Shown here: positions 1 through 7,375 of the stretch, piece by piece
Numbering within the stretch: the first letter of the stretch is position 1
How the letters are laid out: the number at the start of each line of letters is the position of its first letter
Origin: Bacillota bacterium
Lineage (GTDB): Bacteria; Bacillota; Clostridia; Christensenellales; Borkfalkiaceae
DNA: 64,000 bases
Reading direction: 5' to 3'
Assembly (NCBI GenBank): GCA_019423125.1
Contig: JAHZBZ010000003.1
Coordinates: 1-64,000, forward strand
The notes under the pieces: model-generated
The model's input: the letters and a program-made list of their open reading frames with translations, nothing else
The model's database searches: none
Told to the model about the DNA's origin: nothing
Made by a program: the position numbers and the translations under genes

Positions 1-60
1 GTGAAATTATCGCCGCAGAAAACGCCGAAAGGCGTTTGAACGGCGGTGTCGCCCTTAAAT

Positions 61-100
61 CACGGAAAACCGCAGGCGACAGCTCGCCGAGGTTTTCGTG
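61..100 (+). repeat. Bulged hairpin repeat, copy A
   Basis: The outer stem pairs CACGGAAAACC with GGTTTTCGTG, leaving one bulged G after four pairs. The core is GCA, then GGCGA-CAGC-TCGCC, then GA. Copy B at 279-318 has the same core, bulge position and orientation but a different outer stem sequence that still pairs, which suggests selection on structure. Confidence 0.55.
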
Positions 101-111
101 AACTTCTCTCG

Positions 112-141
112 AAAAAGCAAAAACCACGCTTTTTGCTTTTT
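112..141. terminator. Bidirectional A/T-tract terminator-like hairpin
   Basis: A perfect 12-bp inverted repeat, AAAAAGCAAAAA and TTTTTGCTTTTT, encloses a six-base loop. The T-rich arm serves the plus strand and the A-rich arm gives the same on the minus strand. It probably insulates rbgA from whatever lies upstream, although the stem itself is AT-rich and weak. Confidence 0.45.
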
Positions 142-278
142 ACCTTTACGCGAAAGCGCAGACAGGAAAGGTGAATGCGGCGCGCGTTGTATGGTGTGCC
201 CTCAAAAAGCGCGCCGCAGAGGAAAACTCCGTGCGCAGAGCCGCAAAAAGGCGGCGAACGCAGGGGTTGTCTAAAAAT

Positions 279-318
279 CGCAGAAATTCGCAGGCGACAG
301 CTCGCCGAGAATTTTGCG
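279..318 (+). repeat. Bulged hairpin repeat, copy B, in the rbgA leader
   Basis: CGCAGAAATTC pairs with GAATTTTGCG, again with one bulged G after four pairs, around the same GCA/GGCGA-CAGC-TCGCC/GA core as copy A. It ends 14 bases before the rbgA start codon, so if transcribed it would lie over the ribosome-binding region and could influence initiation. Confidence 0.55.
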
Positions 319-332
319 AGCAGAGGTCTTTT

Positions 333-1205
333 ATGAAACACATCCAATGGTTCCCCGGGCACATGACCAAAGCCATGCGCATGATGGAGGAGAATCTTCG
401 CCTTGTGGACGGCGTTCTCTTCGTCCTGGACGCGCGCGCGCCCGCGGCGACGTTCAACAAAAACCTTCGCAAGCTGTTCGGCGCAAAGCCCGTGCTCTGC
501 CTTCTCAACAAGAGCGACCTTGCAAACGAGCGCGAGACGGACGCCTTTGTCTCCCTTCTCACGCGCGAATGCGGCGCGGCGATGAAATGCACCGCATCGG
601 CGCAGGGTGCGGCGAAGGCGGTCGGCGCGCGCATCGGCGCGCTTCTTGCCGAAAAGACGGAGCGCGACGCACAGCGCGGCGTCGTGCGCGTTCCGAAACT
701 CATGGTCGCGGGCATCCCGAACACGGGCAAGAGCACGATCATCAACGCTCTGAGCGGCGAAAAGCGCGCCGTGACGGGCGACAAGGCGGGCGTCACGCGC
801 GGCAAACAGTGGATCCGCTGTTCGGGGTTCGAGCTTCTCGACACCCCCGGCACCATGCCGCCCTCGTTTGAAAACCAGACGCTCGCAAAACACCTCGCCT
901 ACATTGGCAGCATCAACGACGACATCCTCGACATGGACGACGTCGCGCTCGAGCTTCTGGGCGAGATCGCGGAACTTTGCCCCGCGTCTCTGACCGAGCG
1001 CTATAAGATCGGGGACTTCTCTTCGCCTCTTTCGATGTATGAGCAGGTATGCCGCAGCCGCGGCTTCCTGCTGAAGGGCGGCGATTTCGACTACGAGCGC
1101 GGCGCCAAGGCGATCGTGGACGACTTCCGCAAGGGCCGCATCGGCCGCATGACGCTGGAGCGCGCCGCGGAGTATGCGGGATTCTTCGGGGAGGGCAGGG
1201 CATGA
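333..1205 (+). CDS. rbgA: Ribosome biogenesis GTPase YlqF/RbgA
   Basis: This is a circularly permuted GTPase of 290 residues that acts late in 50S subunit assembly. The motif order shows the permutation: G4 NKSD at residues 59-62 comes before G1 GIPNTGKST (127-135) and G3 DTPG (170-173). The N-terminus MKHIQWFPGHM is the family signature, so I start at 333 and not at the in-frame ATG at 171, which would add 54 low-complexity residues. No strong Shine-Dalgarno is visible and a repeated hairpin sits just upstream. The stop overlaps the rnhB start by four bases (ATGA), so the two are probably translationally coupled. The order rbgA-rnhB-yraN is the usual Firmicutes arrangement, although rplS here follows the cluster. 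Confidence 0.93.
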   Translation: MKHIQWFPGHMTKAMRMMEENLRLVDGVLFVLDARAPAATFNKNLRKLFGAKPVLCLLNKSDLANERETDAFVSLLTRECGAAMKCTASAQGAAKAVGARIGALLAEKTERDAQRGVVRVPKLMVAGIPNTGKSTIINALSGEKRAVTGDKAGVTRGKQWIRCSGFELLDTPGTMPPSFENQTLAKHLAYIGSINDDILDMDDVALELLGEIAELCPASLTERYKIGDFSSPLSMYEQVCRSRGFLLKGGDFDYERGAKAIVDDFRKGRIGRMTLERAAEYAGFFGEGRA

Positions 1206-1852
1206 AACTCACCCTTCCGCAAAAGCTCCTCTACGAGCGCGAGATGCTCGCCCTCGGCGCGCAGTACGTCGCGGGCGCGGACGAAGTGGGGCGCGGCCCG
1301 CTCGCGGGTCCCGTCGTGTGCGCGGCGGTCGTCATGCCGCTTGACGAGCCTTCTCTGATCGAGGGGGTGGACGACAGCAAAAAGCTCAGCGAGAAAAAGC
1401 GCGTCGAGCTGGACAGGCTCATCCGCGAACGCGCGCTCGCGTGGTGCATCTGCGAGGAGGACGCGCGCGCCATCGATTCGCTCAACATCCTCGAGGCGAC
1501 CAAAAAATGCATGAAGCGCGCGGTCGAGGGGCTTTCCGTTCAGCCCGACGTCCTGTTCATAGACGGGAATTTCCGCCTGGACGTCGATCTTCCGCAGCAG
1601 AGCATCGTGCGCGGGGACGCGCTCTCCTATTCGATCGGCGCGGCGAGCATCATCGCGAAGGTCTACCGCGACGCGCTGATGTGCAGATATGACGCGATCT
1701 ACCCGCAGTACGGGTTTGCGCGCAACAAGGGCTACGGCACCAAAGAACACACGGATGCGATCGGGGAGTTCGGACTATGCGAGATACACCGCAGGACTTT
1801 CACAACAAAATTCTGGGCAAAAGGGGAGAACGCGCCGCGGCGAGAGAGCTGA
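1202..1852 (+). CDS. rnhB: Ribonuclease HII
   Basis: A 216-residue RNase HII, which removes single ribonucleotides and RNA primers from DNA. The family start motif GADEVGRGPLAGPVV supplies the first two catalytic acids (D27 and E28). FIDGN and the later AKVYRD segment supply the remaining aspartates. The start at 1202 fits the homologous N-terminus and overlaps rbgA by four bases; a longer in-frame extension from 1049 would run inside rbgA and is rejected. Its 3' end overlaps yraN by 76 bases in another frame, an unusually long but credible overlap because both termini match their families. Confidence 0.95.
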   Translation: MKLTLPQKLLYEREMLALGAQYVAGADEVGRGPLAGPVVCAAVVMPLDEPSLIEGVDDSKKLSEKKRVELDRLIRERALAWCICEEDARAIDSLNILEATKKCMKRAVEGLSVQPDVLFIDGNFRLDVDLPQQSIVRGDALSYSIGAASIIAKVYRDALMCRYDAIYPQYGFARNKGYGTKEHTDAIGEFGLCEIHRRTFTTKFWAKGENAPRRES

Positions 1853-2133
1853 AAAAGCGGGGCGGGAAGATCCTCGCGCGCAACTACAAGACCCCGTTCG
1901 GCGAGGCGGACCTCATCGTGCAGATGGGGGAGACGCTCGTCTTCTGCGAGGTCAAGACGCGCCTGAACGATCGTTTCGGCACGGGCGCGGAGGCGGTGGA
2001 GCGGCACAAACAGCGCCGTTACCGCGACATCGCGCGCTTTTATATGATGCGCCTGGGCCGCGAGGTGCGCGTCCGCTTCGACGTGGCGGAGGTATATCCC
2101 GATCGCGTCAACGTGATCGAGGGCGCCTTCTGA
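1777..2133 (+). CDS. yraN: YraN / UPF0102 endonuclease-fold protein
   Basis: A 118-residue UPF0102 protein. The family has a restriction-endonuclease-like fold and its cellular role is poorly defined. The hallmark segments are GKRGERAAARELKKRG near the N-terminus, then FGEADLIVQ and FCEVKTR, which form the E...D...ExK-type core. It begins within the last 76 bases of rnhB, after a GGGGAG that fits a ribosome-binding site. Its position after rnhB is conserved in many Firmicutes. It is the last gene of the rbgA operon, since a promoter lies between it and rplS. Confidence 0.9.
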   Translation: MRDTPQDFHNKILGKRGERAAARELKKRGGKILARNYKTPFGEADLIVQMGETLVFCEVKTRLNDRFGTGAEAVERHKQRRYRDIARFYMMRLGREVRVRFDVAEVYPDRVNVIEGAF

Positions 2134-2169
2134 AAAAGGAATTTTTTGTCCTTTTGCATGGAAAAACGG

Positions 2170-2198
2170 TTGCATTTCCGCGCAGAATGTGGTAAAAT
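2170..2198 (+). promoter_or_regulatory. SigA-type promoter of rplS
   Basis: TTGCAT, a 17-base spacer and TAAAAT lie about 70 bases upstream of the rplS start codon and downstream of the yraN stop. Confidence 0.75.
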
Positions 2199-2268
2199 AG
2201 CAAAAGACTTCGGGCGGTCCTCTGGCAAAAACGGCCACGAACGCTTAGTAACAATGGAGGTAAAGTCG

Positions 2269-2613
2269 ATGAAAGGATTGATCGAGGCTATCGAGAAAGA
2301 AGGTCTCAAGGACAGCGTTCCCGCTTTCAACGTAGGCGACACCGTCAAGGTCAGCGTTAAGGTCGTCGAGGGCACGCGTGAGAGATTGCAGGCGTTTGAA
2401 GGCGTCGTGATAGCGAAGAAGAACGGCGGCATCCGCGAGACGTTCACGGTCAGAAGGCTCTCTTACGGCGTAGGCGTCGAGAGGACGTTCCCCGTGCACT
2501 CCCCCAAGATCGCAGGCATCACCGTGATCCGCAAGGGCAAGGTCCGCAGGGCAAAGCTGTACTACCTGAGAGGCCGCACCGGCAAGGCTGCGAAGATCAA
2601 AGAAGTGAGATGA
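2269..2613 (+). CDS. rplS: Large-subunit ribosomal protein bL19
   Basis: A 114-residue bL19 protein of the 50S subunit, located at the 30S-50S interface. Recognisable segments are PAFNVGDTVKV, the RLQAFEGVVIAKK core and the basic tail KVRRAKLYYLRGRTGKAAKI. The start at 2269 follows a GGAGG at about eight bases. An upstream in-frame ATG at 2254 contains that ribosome-binding site and is less likely. It is a single-gene unit: its own promoter lies upstream and two intrinsic terminators follow. Confidence 0.97.
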   Translation: MKGLIEAIEKEGLKDSVPAFNVGDTVKVSVKVVEGTRERLQAFEGVVIAKKNGGIRETFTVRRLSYGVGVERTFPVHSPKIAGITVIRKGKVRRAKLYYLRGRTGKAAKIKEVR

Positions 2614-2626
2614 TCGCGACGAAATT

Positions 2627-2679
2627 CCCCCGATTTTCGGGGGATTTTTTCTGCCCTTCCGAAAGGAGGGGCTTTTTTT
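2627..2679 (+). terminator. Two tandem intrinsic terminators after rplS
   Basis: The first is CCCCC-GATTTT-CGGGGG followed by ATTTTTT. The second is a CCCTTCC/GGAGGGG stem capped by GAAA and followed by CTTTTTTT. Confidence 0.9.
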
Positions 2680-2722
2680 GCGCCTTCCGCGTAAAATATG
2701 CGCGGAAAATTGCGAAAAGCTG

Positions 2723-2751
2723 TTTACAGAAACACCTTTTTGCGGTATAAT
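2723..2751 (+). promoter_or_regulatory. SigA-type promoter of the GT39-like gene
   Basis: TTTACA, a 17-base spacer and a perfect TATAAT. It fixes the start of the next gene downstream of base 2758 and excludes the longer reading frame that begins at 2678. Confidence 0.8.
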
Positions 2752-2803
2752 GGAATATGCGGAGCGCGCGCTCCGCGAAATTCAATGTGAGAACAAGAGA
2801 GAA

Positions 2804-4939
2804 ATGACGACGATCAGACGATCCCGTTTTTACGGGCTCAGACAATTTTTAGCATCCGTCTCGAAGTACACATGGGCGGCACTCGCCCTCACGCTGGCAT
2901 TTTTCGTACTCTGCGCCTGCACGATCGGAGGTTTCACTTCCACGGGCGGGTCTTTCTATGCCGCGACAGACTCCGAGATCGTCTTTTACCTCGACTACCA
3001 GAACTCCGCAAAGCTGGACGCGGTGTACGTCAACGTCGGCACCGTGCACGCTTCTGTGGGCAGCACGGTCAAGTTCGAGGTGCGCCGCTCCTCCGTCTAT
3101 TCGACGGGCCCCAGCTGGATGAGCACCTACCTCGGCGAGGCGGAATTCGGAAACGTGTTTTCCTTCGACGAGGACACTATTTCGGATACCGGCTACAACT
3201 GGACGGCGCTTTTTGAGGGAATCTACACGAAGGACGGGCATTCGATCACCAACAACCTCGTCCGCATCACCGTTCCCTGCGACATGGTGATCAACGAGGT
3301 CGTCTTTGTGGGCAGTGACGGGAAGGTCATTCCCGCCTACACGACAGAGGCGGACGCCCGTTCCCGCATCAACAGCTCTTATTGGAGCCAGTACCGCGAC
3401 CTGTTCGCCGCGAACGACAAAATGGAGGGGAGCGCGAACCTGACGGACGCGCAGGGCAGCCTTCGCACGGGCAAGACGACCTATTCAAAATTCACGCAGG
3501 ACGAGGCGTACATGCTCGCGCAGATCGACAACATCCTGCTCGGCAACCGCAGCGTGGAGGGGACCTATTTCGCGAGCAAGGACAACGGCCCGCTCGCGGT
3601 GCTGTTCCCCCTTCTCGGCGTGCTCGTCTTCGGCAAGAGCCTGTTCGGCCTGCGCATCTTCTCCGTCCTGTTCACGGCGGGATGCGTGCTGCTTGCCTAT
3701 TTCTTCGCGAGAAAACTGTTCAAAAGCGACGGCTTCGGCCTTCTCTTCGCCTTTTTGTTCGCCTTCGGCGGGCTTGCGCTCACGGTCGGAAGGCTGGGCC
3801 TTGCCTTCCCTTCGCTCGCGTTCTTCGTGCTTGCGAGCGCGGTGAGCATGCTCCGTTTCTTTGAAAACGGCATCTCCGAGACGCGCCCCGTGCGCAGCGC
3901 CCTGGGCAGCGTGCTCCTCTCGGGCGTCTTCTTCGGGCTCGCGGTTGCGATCGATCCCAAGGCGATCTGGACCATTCTTCTGCCCGCCGCGCTCTTCGTC
4001 ATCGGACTGGTGCGCATGTCCGCGGCGCATAAGGCGCGCGTAGCCGCGCTCAACGCCGAGACCTCCGCGAAAAACGCCGCCGAGCGCTCGGAAGAGGTCA
4101 TCCGCGAAAATCTCGAAAACTGCGAAGAGGAAGAGGCGCTTCTCGGCGCGGATCATTCCTACCGCCTGCGCATCGCCTGGCTTCTCTTCGTCTTCTCCTT
4201 CCTGGTCGGCACCGTGCTGTTCACCGTGCTCGCCGCGATCCCGTCCGTGCCCAATTACATGCGCCTGTACGAGGCGGATCCCGAAAATCCGACGCTCGGC
4301 CTGTTCACGCTCATCTGGCGCGCGGTGCGCGACGCGTTCACCGTCTCCGACTATACGGCATACACGAGCGCGAACGCGGTGTCCGTGTTCGGCTGGCTGA
4401 TCGGGCTCAAGGGCGCGACGCTCTATTCCGCGTCGACGGAGACGACCTACATCGCCGTCAACGCACAGCTCAACATCGCGATGTGGGCGACGGCGCTGGT
4501 CGGGTTCCTGTTCTCCACCGTGTATGCGGTGCTGTACTTTGCGACGGGCGGCAAGAACAGCCCGTACGCGACCGAGCACTCGCCGCGCATCCTCAGCGCG
4601 TATGCGGTCCTGCTCGCGGGCGTCCTCGGCTCCCTGTTCGCATATGCGGGCGCGGGGGAGGTGAGCGCGGTGCAATCCTTCCTGTTCAGCCTGTTCTATC
4701 TCGGGTTTATCCCGCTGCTCTTCTACACTGCATATGTCCACGACCGCAGTGCGAAGAAGAAGATATTCGGCCTGCGCCTCAACTACACGATGCAGGTGCT
4801 TTTCGGGCTCTGCGCGGTGTATCTGGTCGTGTTCGCGCTGACCGTCCCCATGCTCTTCTGCATCCCCGTCTCCGCGGCGGCGGCCACCGCTCTGTTCGGC
4901 TGGACCACTTTCCTCGGCAACGGGTATTACAGGATCTGA
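2804..4939 (+). CDS. Multi-pass membrane glycosyltransferase, GT39/ArnT (PMT-like)
   Basis: A 711-residue polytopic protein. A first membrane segment (about residues 20-40) is followed by an unusual extracytoplasmic domain of about 180 residues. Next comes the PMT-type signature: a D233-E234 pair before KDNGPLAVLFPLLGVLVFGK, which resembles the HPP-LG loop of protein-O-mannosyltransferases, ArnT and related GT-C enzymes. At least eight further hydrophobic segments run to the C-terminus, interrupted by a charged Glu-rich cytoplasmic loop near residues 450-480. GT-C enzymes of this type move a sugar from a polyprenyl-phosphate donor to a protein, lipid or glycan outside the membrane. The acceptor cannot be read from the sequence. 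It is monocistronic between a promoter and a terminator, and the start codon has only a weak AG-rich ribosome-binding site. Confidence 0.65.
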   Translation: MTTIRRSRFYGLRQFLASVSKYTWAALALTLAFFVLCACTIGGFTSTGGSFYAATDSEIVFYLDYQNSAKLDAVYVNVGTVHASVGSTVKFEVRRSSVYSTGPSWMSTYLGEAEFGNVFSFDEDTISDTGYNWTALFEGIYTKDGHSITNNLVRITVPCDMVINEVVFVGSDGKVIPAYTTEADARSRINSSYWSQYRDLFAANDKMEGSANLTDAQGSLRTGKTTYSKFTQDEAYMLAQIDNILLGNRSVEGTYFASKDNGPLAVLFPLLGVLVFGKSLFGLRIFSVLFTAGCVLLAYFFARKLFKSDGFGLLFAFLFAFGGLALTVGRLGLAFPSLAFFVLASAVSMLRFFENGISETRPVRSALGSVLLSGVFFGLAVAIDPKAIWTILLPAALFVIGLVRMSAAHKARVAALNAETSAKNAAERSEEVIRENLENCEEEEALLGADHSYRLRIAWLLFVFSFLVGTVLFTVLAAIPSVPNYMRLYEADPENPTLGLFTLIWRAVRDAFTVSDYTAYTSANAVSVFGWLIGLKGATLYSASTETTYIAVNAQLNIAMWATALVGFLFSTVYAVLYFATGGKNSPYATEHSPRILSAYAVLLAGVLGSLFAYAGAGEVSAVQSFLFSLFYLGFIPLLFYTAYVHDRSAKKKIFGLRLNYTMQVLFGLCAVYLVVFALTVPMLFCIPVSAAAATALFGWTTFLGNGYYRI

Positions 4940-4952
4940 TCTTTCAAGACGT

Positions 4953-4987
4953 TTCCGCACCCGTTTCGGGTGCGGAATTTTTTCTTT
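4953..4987 (+). terminator. Intrinsic terminator
   Basis: TTCCGCACCCG-TTTC-GGGTGCGGAA hairpin followed by a T-rich run, immediately before the ribosome-binding site of comM. Confidence 0.9.
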
Positions 4988-5017
4988 TGCGTATCTTCAG
5001 ACAAAAAGGAGGTTGCC

Positions 5018-6538
5018 ATGCTCTCCAAGATCATGAGTTTTGCGCTGACGGGGCTGGAAGGCGTCCCCGTCGAAGTGGAGACGGACATCAACAACGGCCT
5101 TCCCGCCTATGAGTTGGTCGGACTTCCCGACGTCGCGGTCAAAGAGAGCCGCGAGCGGGTGCGTTCGGCGCTCAAAAACAGCCGTTTCCGCTTCCCGACC
5201 GCCAAGATCACCGTCAACCTCGCGCCCGCCGACCTCAAAAAGGAGGGGAGCGTGTTCGATCTCGCGATCGCCGTCGGCATCCTTCGCGCGACAGAACAGC
5301 TGCGCGCCGACTGCGGCGGCATCGTCTTTCTGGGCGAGCTCGCGCTGGACGGCGGCCTGCGCGCGGTGACGGGCATCCTGCCCCTTCTGATCTCGGCGAA
5401 GGCGGCTGGCTACACGCGCTTCATTCTCCCCGCGGGCAACGCGGAGGAGGCGTCGTACATAGACGGCGTCGAGGTGTACGCGGCGAAGGACCTCTGCTCG
5501 GTCGCGGCGCACCTGCTCGGCGAAGCGGAGCTCGCGCGGGTGCCCGTGCGCACCTTCTGCCCCGCGGGCGCGGAAGGGGAGCGGTTCGACCTCTCCTTCG
5601 TGCGCGGGCAGGCGATCGCGCGGCGCGCGCTCGAAGTCGCCGTCAGCGGCGGGCACAACATCCTGCTCGTCGGGCCTCCGGGCGCGGGCAAGACCATGCT
5701 CGCGCGCTGTATCCCCGGCATCATGCCGGACATGACCTTCGAAGAGGCGCTCGAGGCGACCAAGATCCACTCGGTCGCGGGCGCGCTGGGCGGGCAGGGC
5801 ATCCTGACGCGGCGGCCCTTCCGCACCCCGCACCACACGGCGACCACCGTCTCGATGTGCGGCGGCGGCACGAAGGGGGTGCGCCCCGGCGAGATCAGCC
5901 TCGCGCACTGCGGCGTGCTCTATCTGGACGAGATGCCTGAATACCAGCGCTCCACTCTCGAGGCGCTGCGCCAGCCGCTCGAGGACAAGTGCATCACCGT
6001 CACGCGCAGCAGCGGCGCGGTCACCTTTCCCGCGAATTTCATGCTCTGCGCGAGCATGAATCCCTGTCCCTGCGGCAATTACGGGAGCGCGGACAGGCCG
6101 TGCACCTGCACGCCCGCGATGATACACAAATACCGCGCCCGCATCAGCGGCCCGCTGCTCGACCGCATCGACATCCGCGTCGAGGTGGACGCCGTCAAAT
6201 ATGACGAGCTCGTCTCGCAGGCGGAAGAGGAGAGCTCGGCGCAGGTCAAGGCGCGGGTGGAGGCGGCGCGCGCCGTCCAGCGGGAGCGCTTCCGCGGGGA
6301 GAGCATCCGCACCAACGCTGAGATGGGCGAGCGCGAGATGCGCAGATACTGCGCGCTGGGCGAGGAGTGCGAGCGCATTCTGCGCAGGTCGTTCGAGCGC
6401 ATGCACCTGTCGGCGCGCGCCCGCGCGAGGATCTTGAAGGTCGCCCGCACGATCGCCGATCTCGCTGGCGAAGAGGATATCGCGCCCGCGCATCTGCTCG
6501 AGGCGATCTCTTATCGGAATTTTGACGATCTCGGCTGA
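5018..6538 (+). CDS. comM: YifB/ComM family Mg-chelatase-like AAA ATPase
   Basis: A 506-residue protein of the YifB/ComM family. ComM is a hexameric helicase that aids branch migration in natural transformation; the role of Firmicutes members is less certain. The N-terminal Lon-like fold (about residues 1-165, GLPDVAVKESRERVRSAL) precedes the AAA core with Walker A GPPGAGKTM, Walker B-like VLYLDEMPE and the Cys-bearing NPCPCGNYG loop. The C-terminal Mg-chelatase domain ends in the family tail. The start at 5018 follows AAAGGAGG at ideal spacing. The upstream terminator and the downstream ribosome-binding site of the phosphatase suggest that comM and the next gene form one unit. Confidence 0.92.
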   Translation: MLSKIMSFALTGLEGVPVEVETDINNGLPAYELVGLPDVAVKESRERVRSALKNSRFRFPTAKITVNLAPADLKKEGSVFDLAIAVGILRATEQLRADCGGIVFLGELALDGGLRAVTGILPLLISAKAAGYTRFILPAGNAEEASYIDGVEVYAAKDLCSVAAHLLGEAELARVPVRTFCPAGAEGERFDLSFVRGQAIARRALEVAVSGGHNILLVGPPGAGKTMLARCIPGIMPDMTFEEALEATKIHSVAGALGGQGILTRRPFRTPHHTATTVSMCGGGTKGVRPGEISLAHCGVLYLDEMPEYQRSTLEALRQPLEDKCITVTRSSGAVTFPANFMLCASMNPCPCGNYGSADRPCTCTPAMIHKYRARISGPLLDRIDIRVEVDAVKYDELVSQAEEESSAQVKARVEAARAVQRERFRGESIRTNAEMGEREMRRYCALGEECERILRRSFERMHLSARARARILKVARTIADLAGEEDIAPAHLLEAISYRNFDDLG

Positions 6539-6556
6539 AAAAAAAGGAGGCAACAC

Positions 6557-7210
6557 ATGGTAAAGGCAGTCATTTTCGACCTGGACGGGACGGTGCTCGA
6601 CACCCTTCCCGACCTCAACGCGTGCATGAACGAGGCGCTCGCGGCATACGGCTTTCCGCCCATCACCCTGCGCGAGACGATGGCATACGTCGGGCACGGC
6701 GGCAGGAATTTTGCGCTCGCCGCCCTTCCCGCAGACAAAAAGGGGATGGTGGACGAGTTCTATGCGTCCTATTGCGAGATCCACGTCCGCTGCAAAAACG
6801 AGCACACCCGTCCCTTTGCGGGGGAGGCGGAGTGCATGGCGGCGCTGCGCGCGGCGGGGATGCGCCTCGCCGTTCTGACCAACAAATCCCAGCGCGCGGC
6901 GGACGTGCTCGGCGCGACGCTGTTGAAGGAGTACGGCTTCGACGAGATCGTCGGGCACCGCGCGGACACGGCGGTCAAGCCCGACCCCGCTTCCACGCTC
7001 GCCCTGCTCAGGCGGCTGGGCGTGGCTCCTTCGGAGGCGGTGTTCGTCGGCGACGGCGACACCGACGTGCAGACGGCGAAGAACGCGGGGATGCGCAGCG
7101 TGAGCGTGCTGTGGGGGTACCGTTCGCGCGCGGAGCTTCTCGCCGCGGGCGCGGAGCGCTTTGCGGCTTCCTTCGACGAACTGCGCGGAATTTTGCTCGC
7201 GATGGAATAA
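6557..7210 (+). CDS. HAD phosphatase, phosphoglycolate-phosphatase-like
   Basis: A 217-residue HAD subfamily IA hydrolase. Motif I is VIFDLDGTVLDT at residues 5-16, motif II is LTNKS, the motif III lysine lies in VKPDP and motif IV is FVGDGDTDVQTA. A helical cap of about 70 residues follows motif I, as in Gph and PpaX. Likely substrates are small phosphate esters such as 2-phosphoglycolate or pyrophosphate; the sequence does not decide. It starts 18 bases after comM behind an AAAAGGAGG, so it is probably cotranscribed with comM. Hairpins follow the stop. Confidence 0.88.
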   Translation: MVKAVIFDLDGTVLDTLPDLNACMNEALAAYGFPPITLRETMAYVGHGGRNFALAALPADKKGMVDEFYASYCEIHVRCKNEHTRPFAGEAECMAALRAAGMRLAVLTNKSQRAADVLGATLLKEYGFDEIVGHRADTAVKPDPASTLALLRRLGVAPSEAVFVGDGDTDVQTAKNAGMRSVSVLWGYRSRAELLAAGAERFAASFDELRGILLAME

Positions 7211-7234
7211 AAAGGACATCTCACGATGCCAAGG

Positions 7235-7258
7235 CGCCCCGAGGCGATGCCTCGGGGG
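7235..7258 (+). terminator. Terminator-like hairpin, short T tail
   Basis: The CCCCGAGGC-GAT-GCCTCGGGG stem is perfect, but the following bases are not a T run, so efficiency is uncertain. Confidence 0.5.
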
Positions 7259-7327
7259 GCTTATCGCACAAAATGTCTTCGACGCAAATGCCTTGCACAG
7301 CGCAAAAAAGAGGAGCGGCTTTTTGCG

Positions 7328-7357
7328 GCGCGCCCTTTTCGCATAAGAAGGGCGCGC
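7328..7357. other. Strong hairpin in the leader of the M1 peptidase gene
   Basis: GCGCGCCCTT pairs with AAGGGCGCGC, 18 bases before the start codon. It could be a terminator remnant or an RNA stabiliser. No ligand-binding element is recognised. Confidence 0.45.
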
Positions 7358-7375
7358 GCGTCATAGATTAAGGGT

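Larger units (their letters stand above)
1..332. other. Hairpin-rich region upstream of rbgA
   Basis: No complete gene is seen here. The third forward frame is open from the window edge to a stop near base 101 and could be the tail of an upstream gene, but I do not recognise it. The stretch is dense in hairpins: a GAAA-capped stem at about 19-37, two copies of a repeated bulged hairpin (61-100 and 279-318), an A/T terminator-like stem (112-141) and a GCCGC/GCGGC stem near 240-255. Long open frames on the opposite strand are shadows of rbgA and these GC-rich stems. Confidence 0.5.

Noticed and set aside
1..332. tmRNA, SRP RNA or RNase P
   Set aside because: Several hairpins are present but none of the conserved cores of these RNAs is seen.
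3485..4960. Long minus-strand frame opposite the GT39-like gene
   Set aside because: A high-GC antisense shadow, rich in Arg and Glu, with no start signal.
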